NCBI GenBank assembly: GCA_965178525.1
Contig: CBCXVS010000215.1
Span: 1 to 13,387 of the forward strand
DNA: 13,387 nt
From: CBCXVS01 sp965178525
GTDB taxonomy: Bacteria; Tectomicrobia; Entotheonellia; Entotheonellales; Entotheonellaceae
Reading direction: 5' to 3'
The notes beneath the pieces were generated by a model. It worked only from the letters and a program-made list of their open reading frames with translations. It had not been told where the DNA came from and did no database searches. Shown here piece after piece: positions 1 through 6,160 of this stretch (position 1 is its first letter; each line of letters starts with the position of its first letter). The translations under genes were made by a program, and so were the position numbers.

Positions 1-77
1 TTGAGCCGTGTGCGATGAAAGTCGCCCGCACGGTTCTGAGGGGGGGGGGTCATGGCGACATGATGCCCCTACCCGAT
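1..77 (+). mobile_element. 3' end of a group II intron (domains V and VI)
   Basis: Bases 3-36 form a textbook 34-nt domain V. The lower stem begins GAGCCGTG and closes with CACGGTTC, and carries the catalytic AGC triad at bases 4-6. A two-base bulge lies at 26-27, followed by a five-pair upper stem capped by a GAAA tetraloop (17-20). Bases 40-77 fold as domain VI: a G run pairs with two C runs, GTCATG pairs with CATGAT around a GCGA loop, and A71 is left bulged between the two C runs. A71 lies 7 nt from the predicted 3' splice end (...CTACCCGAT, T77), where the branch-point adenosine should be. Domains I-IV and any reverse transcriptase/maturase lie outside the window, so mobility cannot be judged. 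The strand is set by the domain order. The exact splice position is inferred from the usual AY end. Confidence 0.85.
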
Positions 78-80
78 AGG

Positions 81-107
81 GTGCATCCCCACATGGGCAG
101 GATGCAC
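81..107. repeat. Hairpin just downstream of the intron end
   Basis: GTGCATCC (81-88) is complemented exactly by GGATGCAC (100-107). An inner CCC/GGG pairing around ACAT could extend the stem. A short T-rich stretch follows (TTTATTCT), so it could act as a weak terminator of a transcript coming from the left. It lies in the 3' exon of the intron. It could also be part of the intron's target site. Confidence 0.45.
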
Positions 108-191
108 TTTATTCTGGACGCTAACGCCGTCAAGTTCCACTTCCATTGCGCTAATCCTCGGTTTTCTATGCCTCCACCGCTTGGCCTCCTC

Positions 192-220
192 TTGGCATAG
201 CTCTTGCTAAAACCTAAGAC
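192..220 (+). promoter_or_regulatory. Possible sigma-70-type promoter of the MucR-like gene
   Basis: TTGGCA (192-197; five of six bases of TTGACA) is followed after 17 bases by TAAGAC (215-220), a weak -10 that matches three of six consensus bases. The pair lies about 60 bases before the regulator's start codon. The stretch 108-191 shows nothing else I can support. Confidence 0.3.
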
Positions 221-280
221 AACACCATCACATGGCCACACCCCGCCTTGGCAGGGATGTCATCAAGAGGAGAAACGCGG

Positions 281-727
281 ATGGAGAAATCCTTGCTCGA
301 ACTGAGTGCCACCATTTTGGCGGGCCGGGCGCAGCAGCAGGCCATGACCGCTACCGAGCTGGCGCAGGGGCTCCAAACCGTATTTGAGACCTTGCAGAAG
401 CTCCACCAGGCCGAGAACGGCGCGACACAAGACAACGCCGGAGCATCTCCTTCGCTCAGCTACTTGCGCCAACATCCCCTGGAGTCCTTGCAACGCAACC
501 AAGTGATTTGTCTGGAATCCGGCAACGCCTACAAACTCTTATCGAACCGGCACCTCGCCGCGTTTGGCCTGACGCCGAGGGAATACAAGAAAAAGTGGGG
601 CATTCCCCTGACGATGCCGTTGAGTGCGCGTTCCCTCACCCAACGGTGCCGCAAGTTGGCCAAGGAGCGTGGCATGGGCCAGCAATTAGCGGCCTGGCGG
701 GCGCAGCGGCGCCAGCAGGCCAGCTAA
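281..727 (+). CDS. MucR/Ros-family transcriptional regulator with degenerate zinc finger
   Basis: This is a 148-residue cytoplasmic DNA-binding regulator. The family signature is clear at residues 72-116: VICLESG, then HLAAFGLTPREYKKKWGIP, close to the usual 'HGLTPEEYRAKWGLP' of Ros/MucR proteins. RKLAKERGMG at 124-133 fits the usual 'RSELAKKIGLG'. MucR proteins fold a short Cys2His2-like finger and repress exopolysaccharide, virulence or horizontally acquired genes. Here only Cys78 and His91 of the usual ligands survive. Ser81 stands where the second Cys (or Asp) is expected, and the second His region is one residue short (Phe95). Residues 1-60 form a mostly helical, Gln/Ala-rich N-terminal region. 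I chose ATG 281 because AAGAGGAG sits 8 bases upstream. A TTG at 248 in the same frame has no such site. Targets are unknown. The gene converges on the amidohydrolase, and the 141-base gap between them contains a nine-G tract (769-777) but no clear terminator. Confidence 0.82.
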   Translation: MEKSLLELSATILAGRAQQQAMTATELAQGLQTVFETLQKLHQAENGATQDNAGASPSLSYLRQHPLESLQRNQVICLESGNAYKLLSNRHLAAFGLTPREYKKKWGIPLTMPLSARSLTQRCRKLAKERGMGQQLAAWRAQRRQQAS

Positions 728-868
728 CTCAGGGGCTGTGCTGCATAAGGTCAGAGCGATATGCGCGTGGGGGGGGGAGCTCTCAGGACGCGGGCTCGCA
801 GAGTGGGTACAAAGGACCCCGCCTGCTCTCGGGCCCTCGTCCTGGCGCCCACCGCTGTCGTGCGCCGT

Positions 869-2278
869 TCACCGGGACCTCGTTGCCACCTCATCTCGAA
901 GCGGCGGCGCCACCCGTGTCGGGAAAGGCGCGGGGGGATAGCGTTCCAGAAGCTGGTTCCAAACGCGACGCCCGATCGCATCCGCTTTTTTGATGATGGC
1001 CGCCTCATCCAGCGTCAGGACCCGGTGATCTCGCATGAGGAATGTCCCGTTCACGAGCATCGACTCAATATCGCCCGGCTGCCCGCTATGCATCCACGAT
1101 GATACAATGCGCATGGTCGGCGCCAGATGGGCGCGCTGTGTGTCCACCACAATGATGTCGGCCTTCTTGCCCACCTCGAGCGACCCGATGTCACCCTGCT
1201 TCCGAACCGCGTATGCGCCTCCCATCGTGGTTTCTTGTAGCACATCCTCGGGCTGCGGTCGCGTCGCGTCATCGCGGATAATGCGTTCCGTGACCAAGGC
1301 CATGCGCATCGCTTCCAGCATGTCCTGCGTATTGTTGTCCGTGCCCATAGCGATGGGACAACCGGCCGCACGCAAAGCCGGGATAGGCGGAATGACGGCC
1401 CGATTGGCAGCCATGGCGGCCTGATGCGTGACCATGCTACGCGCGTTCCCAAGCAAGGCGATTTCCGAGGCATCGACATAACGGCAGTGCGCGGCGAACA
1501 GCCGGGGACCGAGAAAGCCGTGGGTATGGAGGAAAAACGTCGGACGGACGCCGCGAAGGCGCATCATGGACTCGATCTCCAGGCGGCTTTGCGCCAAGTG
1601 GATCGTGTAGCCCAGATCGTGTTGCTCAGCGAAGACGCGGATCGCCTGCAGCAGCTCGGGCGAGGACGACTCGACCAGCGTGGCGGCGGGGAACACCGTG
1701 ACCCGCCCATCGTCGGCGCCGTGCCAGGTGGCGAACAGGTCGTGGATACGTTGCAGCGTTGCGTCCCGCAGGGCTGGAGAAAACTCATGTACATCTTCAC
1801 CCGGGCGCCACCCCGGCGGCAGCACGGCATCGCCGCCGCTTTCTGCAAACACCCAGCGCAGTCCTGTATGCGCCAGCGCTTCGGCATAGACCTGGATGGC
1901 TTGCGCATTCTGCACCGTGGTCGTCGTCCCGGACTTGATGCACTCCAGCGCCCCCAGAAGCGCCATCACCGTGAGTTCTTCGTCAGAGAGAAGGCTCTGC
2001 GCCGGTGCCGGCACATGCAAATTCGGGGGAAAGCCGAAGTCCTCCGTGATGCCGCGATTGATCGTCGCCGTCAAATGGGTGTGGCAATTGATGAGTCCAG
2101 GCAATAGTGCCTTGCCGCGCCCATCGTAGATCTCTGCCCTCGGATAGGCCTGCAGCACCGTATCCGTTGGGCCAATCGCCGCGATCGTGTCGCCATCGAC
2201 CGCCAGGGCCACATCGTGCAGCACCGTCTGGCCTGGGTCCACGGTCACGACCGTCGTATGGGTGAAAACAGTGGGCAT
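869..2278 (-). CDS. Metal-dependent amidohydrolase (TRZ/ATZ, cytosine/SAH-deaminase-like)
   Basis: This 469-residue protein of the amidohydrolase superfamily hydrolyses C-N (or C-Cl) bonds of purine-, pyrimidine- or triazine-like substrates in the cytoplasm. The metal-site ligands are visible: His66-x-His68 in NCHTH, His227 in TIHLAQ, His264 in AAHC and Asp314 in MGTDNN. The N-terminal strands (1-58) and the C-terminal 'GSLEVGKKADIIVVD' (365-379) make the small composite beta-sandwich typical of the family, and the length is normal. The Glu that usually follows the third His (HxxE) is Gln230 here. That Glu is catalytic in many deaminases, so the substrate cannot be guessed. ATG 2278 is the start because AGGAGGTCC lies just upstream. 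An upstream in-frame extension merely translates a repeat. The gene sits 53 bases after the AAA-ATPase gene on the same strand and may be co-transcribed with it. Confidence 0.85.
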   Translation of the reverse strand: MPTVFTHTTVVTVDPGQTVLHDVALAVDGDTIAAIGPTDTVLQAYPRAEIYDGRGKALLPGLINCHTHLTATINRGITEDFGFPPNLHVPAPAQSLLSDEELTVMALLGALECIKSGTTTTVQNAQAIQVYAEALAHTGLRWVFAESGGDAVLPPGWRPGEDVHEFSPALRDATLQRIHDLFATWHGADDGRVTVFPAATLVESSSPELLQAIRVFAEQHDLGYTIHLAQSRLEIESMMRLRGVRPTFFLHTHGFLGPRLFAAHCRYVDASEIALLGNARSMVTHQAAMAANRAVIPPIPALRAAGCPIAMGTDNNTQDMLEAMRMALVTERIIRDDATRPQPEDVLQETTMGGAYAVRKQGDIGSLEVGKKADIIVVDTQRAHLAPTMRIVSSWMHSGQPGDIESMLVNGTFLMRDHRVLTLDEAAIIKKADAIGRRVWNQLLERYPPAPFPTRVAPPLRDEVATRSR

Positions 2279-2296
2279 ACTCAGGACCTCCTGTGT

Positions 2297-2320
2297 CCCC
2301 TTCGCGTCCTTCCGCGTCTT
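2297..2320. repeat. Short GC-rich dispersed repeat (CTTCGCGTCC type)
   Basis: The block CCCCTTCGCGTCC at 2297-2309, followed by TTCCGCGTC, occurs again exactly at 5137-5149 with further partial copies. It lies in the 53-base gap between the AAA-ATPase stop and the amidohydrolase start, next to the latter's ribosome-binding site. Similar CGCGAAGGACGCGAAGG repeats are common dispersed elements in several large bacterial genomes. Its role is unknown. Confidence 0.6.
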
Positions 2321-2331
2321 TCTCAGTTCCC

Positions 2332-4143
2332 TTAACCCGCCGCGACCGCTTCCCATGCCAGCCGCTCAAAGCCTAATGCGACCACGGCATAGGCTCGGAG
2401 ACGCAGGGCATCGCCGTACAGCGCGGTCAAGGCGTCGTGATACCGCCGTAGCTGGGTGCTGGCCTCTGCCAGCTTGTCCTGGATCGTAGGCAAGGCCCGC
2501 AGCGCGTCACGACTTAGGTAACGCGCCGTCTCGCCGTCAAGTCCCGCCTCCGCCAAGGATACATACTTGAACTCCAGGACGATGTCCAACAGTTGGTAGT
2601 GACGCATCTCCGGCCGCACGATCAGCGTGAGATCGGCATAGCCACGCGCCAAAGCCGTTTCGGAATCGATCCGGTAAAACGTATCCTGGAACAACAAGGT
2701 GAGGAAGAGGGTCTTAAGGGTAAACTCCCCCGCCCACCGGTAATCGCGATTGTCGAAGACCTTGAAATAGCGTCCTTCGATAAAATCACACAAGGCTTGC
2801 ATGTCGCCTGTGGCGTAGAGTTGTTTTGCCACCTGCAAACCGGCTGTCTGCTCCTGATCATCGGGTAGCAGCATGCTCTGAATTTGCTCAATATAGCGTC
2901 GGCGCACGACGAGATTCGGAATTTTTAAGCGGATCTCCCCCAACGGGGTTTCCGCATCTAGCGTGAGTGCGCCCAAATAATAGAGCAACGAGGCGAGAGC
3001 CGTTGGATCCTGCGGTCGCGTCAGCATCTCTGCTGCGCCAAAGCGATCGGCTAATTGTACGACGCTGACGGTGTCCGCAGCCTGGATGCTGTCCAAAATC
3101 AATTGCTCTCCGGATGGCTGCCGGGCAATAAACGCCAGCTTGGCGCGGTCCATCGCGACATTGCCATCCAGCATGTTGCGCGGATAGCGGCCACTGCGTT
3201 GCAATTCCTTCAGAAAATAGAAGGTCAGGGTGGGGTTGTAGATGGATTCATCGTCGTCAAGACTGAACCGATAGCCGTTGTAGAACGTTCGCAGCATCGT
3301 CCAGGCTTCGTCGATTTTATCAGGCGCGAGTTCGCCCTCGCTGACCATCTGCGTCAAGATGCCCGTGATCTCATCCTCTCGAAATCCACACACGTCATGG
3401 AAGGCCGGCTGCAAATCGATGTGTTCGGCGATATTGTAGCCACTGGACACGTCACTCAAGACGATAGGAGATACCCCAGTGATGAAGACACGCGCCAGGC
3501 CTTGTCCGGTACTGCCCGATTTGATCGCTTTGAAGATCGTTTTGAAGGCGCCTTCGCCATACAGCAATTCTTCATAGCGCTTCGGTTCGGGGTGAGTGCT
3601 CATCAGGATTTCATTGGCAAAGTTGTCGTACTCATCGATCAGAAGATACAGCTCATATGGACTCCGCTGCACCAGCCCGAGGAGCGCGGCAAAGGAGGCG
3701 AGGGCATTATCGTGAAGAATCGGGTCGTCCTGGAGAATCGGCTGATATTTACGGGCGAAGTTGGTAATTTGCACGTTGATATGCTCATGGAGATCCTGCT
3801 CGATGCGCTCCGCCGCCACATGGGAGCGAATGACCGAAAAATCCCATTGCATGACGAGATACCGATTGTGCAGTGGGGTCGGGGTGTGGCCGATGGCGAG
3901 ATGGCCGAAGAGTGTCTTAAAGCGGTCGGCGCGCGCCACATCATAATAGTTGGCCAGCATCGATAGCAGAAGACTTTTCCCGAAGCGGCGCGGCCGCAGA
4001 AAGACCAATTGCGGACCGCTAGCTTCCAGCAATGCGATGCGATCCGTCCGGTCTATGTACACGTATTCTTCGCTTATCAGTCGGGCGAAATTGCTAATCC
4101 CATACGGAATATGCCGGATGGCACGTATCGTATATCGTAGCAT
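2332..4143 (-). CDS. AAA-ATPase-like protein with C-terminal PD-(D/E)XK nuclease domain
   Basis: This 603-residue protein has the two-part layout of the 'AAA-ATPase-like' plus 'PDDEXK_9' families (Pfam PF09820 and PF08011). The N-terminal IPYGISNFARLISEE (12-26) and YIDRT (29-33) are family hallmarks. The P-loop is LRPRRFGKS (49-57), and Walker B is LYLLIDEYD (165-173), giving an ATP-binding cytoplasmic ATPase. The C-terminal GYAD (501-504) and LEFK (523-526) supply Asp504, Glu524 and Lys526 of a PD-(D/E)XK nuclease core, so the domain looks catalytically complete. The biological role of this family is not established. Members are often multicopy and strain-variable, and roles in DNA processing or defence have been suggested. 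There is no strong ribosome-binding site before ATG 4143, but no better in-frame start exists ahead of the conserved motif. A TTGACA lies on the minus strand at 4202-4207 without a good -10. The toxin-antitoxin pair is divergent to it. Confidence 0.85.
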   Translation of the reverse strand: MLRYTIRAIRHIPYGISNFARLISEEYVYIDRTDRIALLEASGPQLVFLRPRRFGKSLLLSMLANYYDVARADRFKTLFGHLAIGHTPTPLHNRYLVMQWDFSVIRSHVAAERIEQDLHEHINVQITNFARKYQPILQDDPILHDNALASFAALLGLVQRSPYELYLLIDEYDNFANEILMSTHPEPKRYEELLYGEGAFKTIFKAIKSGSTGQGLARVFITGVSPIVLSDVSSGYNIAEHIDLQPAFHDVCGFREDEITGILTQMVSEGELAPDKIDEAWTMLRTFYNGYRFSLDDDESIYNPTLTFYFLKELQRSGRYPRNMLDGNVAMDRAKLAFIARQPSGEQLILDSIQAADTVSVVQLADRFGAAEMLTRPQDPTALASLLYYLGALTLDAETPLGEIRLKIPNLVVRRRYIEQIQSMLLPDDQEQTAGLQVAKQLYATGDMQALCDFIEGRYFKVFDNRDYRWAGEFTLKTLFLTLLFQDTFYRIDSETALARGYADLTLIVRPEMRHYQLLDIVLEFKYVSLAEAGLDGETARYLSRDALRALPTIQDKLAEASTQLRRYHDALTALYGDALRLRAYAVVALGFERLAWEAVAAG

Positions 4144-4221
4144 AAATGTCCGGTTTCACGAGCCGTGCAGATGTGGCTACCCTCGGGAAAAAGCTGCAGG
4201 CTGTCAAGGGGAAGCTATGGT

Positions 4222-4253
4222 GGGGTGACATTTTCAATTTTCAATCTTACCCC
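4222..4253. repeat. Inverted repeat with tandem TTTTCAAT, possible insertion-sequence end
   Basis: GGGGT (4222-4226) is complementary to ACCCC (4249-4253). Between them TTTTCAAT and TTTCAATC stand in tandem (4231-4246). I remember this arrangement from the ends of IS21-family elements, which carry repeated terminal sequences starting with TG, but this is from memory only. No transposase remnant is seen here. If correct, it is a solitary end or scar. Confidence 0.35.
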
Positions 4254-4263
4254 TCTTTGCCTG

Positions 4264-4307
4264 CCAGGCAATCCCGTTCGGGCCGTCTGGTGACCGTGAT
4301 TGCCTGG
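4264..4307. repeat. Ten-base perfect inverted repeat, 24-base spacer
   Basis: CCAGGCAATC (4264-4273) is exactly complementary to GATTGCCTGG (4298-4307). The spacer is GC-rich and could pair further internally. Neither side ends in a T run, so a simple intrinsic terminator is unlikely. It lies in the 289-base gap between the AAA-ATPase gene and the toxin-antitoxin promoter, and may be a remnant mobile or REP-like element. Confidence 0.55.
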
Positions 4308-4365
4308 TCTACATAAAGCTATGCATAGACACTTAACTATATCTCTAATCTTGTGGCCAAAACGA

Positions 4366-4426
4366 TTGAAATCCTTTCTATCATATGATATCATATTCTA
4401 TATTACAGTATATGATAGAGAGGAGA
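4366..4426 (+). promoter_or_regulatory. Toxin-antitoxin promoter with multi-copy operator and ribosome-binding site
   Basis: TTGAAA (4366-4371) and TATCAT (4389-4394), 17 bases apart, make a plausible sigma-70-type promoter. Over the -10 lies a run of overlapping half-sites: TATCATAT at 4379-4386, ATATGATA at 4383-4390 and TATCATAT at 4389-4396, with another ATATGATA at 4410-4417. CTATCATAT (4378-4386) and ATATGATAG (4410-4418) form a perfect nine-base inverted repeat. The segments 4380-4389 and 4385-4394 are each perfect palindromes. This is what an RHH antitoxin dimer array would bind to repress its own operon. AGAGAGGAGA (4417-4426) is the ribosome-binding site for the ATG at 4433, so the last half-site touches it. 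Confidence 0.65.
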
Positions 4427-4432
4427 TTGCTT

Positions 4433-4678
4433 ATGGCCGACACTTCCCGCGTATCTTTTGTGACCGAGGCGAACAAACGCGCACGTCTGGACCAGATTGC
4501 CGCTGTTTTCAACACGAACTTGAGTGCTGTTATCAACGAGGCCCTTGATCAGTATATTGACCTGCATGAATGGCAGCTCAAACACATTCAGGAAGGCATG
4601 GAAGAGGCGAAGCGGGGCGATTTTGCCACCGATGAAGAGGTTAACGCCTTTTTTAGCAAATACGGGCAACCTTCATGA
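4433..4678 (+). CDS. Ribbon-helix-helix antitoxin (CopG/ParD-like)
   Basis: This is an 81-residue antitoxin. Residues 5-45 fit a ribbon-helix-helix domain: a short beta strand (SRVSFVTE), helix A (NKRARLDQIAAVFN), a turn, and helix B (LSAVINEALDQYIDLH). This makes a DNA-binding dimer. The C-terminal part (46-77, WQLKHIQEGMEEAKRGDFATDEEVNAFF) matches the usual tail of RHH antitoxins paired with ParE/RelE toxins, which wraps around and neutralises the toxin. The start at 4433 is set by the strong AGGAG seven bases upstream. Upstream in-frame codons only translate the operator. The stop overlaps the toxin start (ATGA), so the two are translationally coupled. Its A/T-rich promoter contrasts with the GC-rich neighbours and suggests transfer. 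Confidence 0.85.
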   Translation: MADTSRVSFVTEANKRARLDQIAAVFNTNLSAVINEALDQYIDLHEWQLKHIQEGMEEAKRGDFATDEEVNAFFSKYGQPS

Positions 4679-4959
4679 CGCTCAGGTGGACACGCAGAGC
4701 CTTGCGGGACATGCAGTACCTGCATGACTATATTGCTGATGACAACCCCGCCGCCGCCCGTAGGATGGTTTCCCGTATCCGCGAAGCTGCCAGCCATGTA
4801 AGGAGAAGTCCCCAGATGGGAAAACGGGGACGTGTCGCGGATACCCGGGAACTGGTTATCGCCGGGACACCCTATATCGTTGTCTACGCAATAGAGGGCG
4901 AAGAGGTTCAGATTGTGGCCGTGATCCACGGCGCACAAAGATGGCCGGACACTTTCTAA
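4675..4959 (+). CDS. ParE/RelE-superfamily toxin
   Basis: This 94-residue toxin is of normal family length. The N-terminal helices (RRALRDMQYLHDYIADDNPAAARRMVSRI, residues 7-35) match the ParE helical hairpin. The core 'GRVADTRELVIAGTPYIVVYAIEGEEVQIVAVIHGAQRWP' (residues 52-91) matches the ParE beta sheet and its conserved 'TRELVI...YIVVY...V..I.H..Q.WP' pattern. ParE toxins poison DNA gyrase, whereas RelE relatives cleave mRNA at the ribosome. The sequence favours ParE, but activity is not provable by eye. The start ATG overlaps the antitoxin stop by ATGA. There is no separate promoter, so its level depends on the antitoxin operon. No frameshift is seen, and the pair looks intact. Confidence 0.88.
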   Translation: MTLRWTRRALRDMQYLHDYIADDNPAAARRMVSRIREAASHVRRSPQMGKRGRVADTRELVIAGTPYIVVYAIEGEEVQIVAVIHGAQRWPDTF

Positions 4960-5095
4960 AATCTGAATTCCTTCCCACCTCCCCTCAATCCCACCAGGGA
5001 TGTCAACCCCTGATGCGACGATCTGAGCCAGATTTTCGACGGGCTTGGTTAACACCGCCACATCTTGCTTCACACCGGCAAGCTCTTCCTTGTCC

Positions 5096-5165
5096 CGCAA
5101 AGACGCGAAGCTCACCAAGCATCAAAACGTCTTCCTCCCCTTCGCGTCCCTTCGCGTCCTTCGCG
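5096..5165. repeat. GC-rich repeat cluster in the convergent gap; possible bidirectional terminator
   Basis: One copy reads CGCAAAGACGCGAAG (5096-5110). Three opposing copies of CTTCGCG(T) start at 5140, 5150 and 5159. ACGCGAAG at 5103-5110 can pair with either complete CTTCGCGT copy, giving alternative hairpins. The cluster lies between two convergent genes (the toxin and msrP), where a terminator would be expected, but there is no strong T run. The rest of 4960-5179 holds no gene I can support. Confidence 0.55.
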
Positions 5166-5179
5166 GATCCCGTTTTCAC

Positions 5180-6160
5180 CTACATAAAATACCGCGCATC
5201 CTTCAAATCCGGATACATCGACGCCACCCACTTCCCATAGCCGTTGAAGATCAGCGTCGGCCGCCGTTCATCCGTGCCCAGCATGCGCTCGGTCGCTTGC
5301 GACCAGCGCGGATGGGCAAAATCCGGATTGACATTGGCCCAAAAGCCGTACTCGCTGGGGCCAAGCGTCTCCCAGAAGGTCTTCGGACGCTCCTTGGTAA
5401 ATTCAATGGACACAATAGATTTGATGCTTTTGAAGCCGTATTTCCACGGCGTAATCAGGCGGATGGGGGCGCCGTGCTGCTTCGGCAATGGCTTGCCATA
5501 GATACCGGTCACCAGCAGCGTCATCTCGTTCATCGCCTCTTCCAGCGTCAGGACTTCCACATAGGGCCAGGGGTACCAAAAGCGCAGCTGATTCAGGGCT
5601 ACCGTGCGATCGAGAAAGGTGGTCATCTTCACGTACTTGGCATCGCTATTGGGCTCCACTTTTTTAATCAACTGGGCAAAGGTAAAACCCGTCCACGGCA
5701 CGGCCATGGCCCAGGCTTCCACACAGCGAAAGCGGCAGAGCCGCTCCTCCAGCGTCATCGATCGAATCAGGTCGTCAATATCAAAGGTCTTGGGCTTGTT
5801 GAGGAGGCCGCTCACCTGCACTTGCCAAGGACGTGTCTTGAGCCGCTGGGCTAGGAAAGAAATCTGTTTGGTCGGAGCGAACTCGTAGAAATTGTTATAC
5901 TTTGCCGCCTCTTCTTCCTTCGTCAGAGGGCGATCCAGCGTGAAGGCGGGGTTGCGTTTGGCCGGATAGAGGTCGACCGTCTTGTCTTGGGGCTCCTTGT
6001 CTTCCTCAGCCGCGAAGGCGGAGGCGCCGCTCAGACCGGCGATACCGCCGGCCGCGACGCCCAAGCTGCCCTGCAAAAACGCACGGCGGTTGAAAAATAC
6101 CGCTTCGGGGGTGGAGTCACGTTCCGGTATGGCCCACTCGGGCTTGCGATGGTAATGCAT
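5180..6160 (-). CDS. msrP: MsrP: periplasmic protein-methionine-sulfoxide reductase, molybdoenzyme subunit
   Basis: This 326-residue protein of the sulfite-oxidase fold (YedY/MsrP) reduces methionine sulfoxide in periplasmic proteins using a molybdopterin cofactor. It has a twin-arginine signal, NRRAFLQG (24-31), followed by a small hydrophobic Ala/Gly-rich stretch and ASAFA (46-50) as a likely cleavage site. The hallmark KYNNFYEF is at 87-94. Cys146 in CRFRCVEAWAMAVPW is the molybdenum ligand. RLITPWKYGFKSIKS (234-248) is the conserved substrate/cofactor region. The length is close to E. coli MsrP. ATG 6160 is preceded by AGAAGGAAG at good spacing, which sets the start. Its usual heme partner MsrQ is not in the window. 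Oddly, the frame upstream is open back into the preceding GGR-family gene without any stop. The intact Tat signal argues that MsrP is made as its own product. Confidence 0.92.
   Translation of the reverse strand: MHYHRKPEWAIPERDSTPEAVFFNRRAFLQGSLGVAAGGIAGLSGASAFAAEEDKEPQDKTVDLYPAKRNPAFTLDRPLTKEEEAAKYNNFYEFAPTKQISFLAQRLKTRPWQVQVSGLLNKPKTFDIDDLIRSMTLEERLCRFRCVEAWAMAVPWTGFTFAQLIKKVEPNSDAKYVKMTTFLDRTVALNQLRFWYPWPYVEVLTLEEAMNEMTLLVTGIYGKPLPKQHGAPIRLITPWKYGFKSIKSIVSIEFTKERPKTFWETLGPSEYGFWANVNPDFAHPRWSQATERMLGTDERRPTLIFNGYGKWVASMYPDLKDARYFM

Noticed and set aside
769..777. Nine-G tract between the converging MucR-like and amidohydrolase genes
   Set aside because: It is intergenic with no adjacent gene start, so phase variation cannot be argued. 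It may be only a homopolymer with uncertain length.
1424..2107. 227-codon plus-strand open frame
   Set aside because: It is antisense to the amidohydrolase, whose motifs are clear. It has no recognisable domain and no ribosome-binding site.
2279..2356. Upstream in-frame extension of the amidohydrolase (26 residues)
   Set aside because: It translates the GC-rich repeat. The AGGAGGTCC site points to ATG 2278, and no conserved residues lie in the extension.
3055..3966. 303-codon plus-strand open frame
   Set aside because: It is antisense to the AAA-ATPase gene. Its length reflects the GC-rich codon pattern of that gene.
4385..4432. Earlier start of the antitoxin at 4385
   Set aside because: This codon lies in the operator/promoter. 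AGGAG is placed for ATG 4433, and residues added would be operator translation.
4588..5118. 176-codon minus-strand frame in the toxin region
   Set aside because: It is opposite the toxin and the antitoxin end. Only the first 40 residues could be a remnant, and that is listed as a weak observation.
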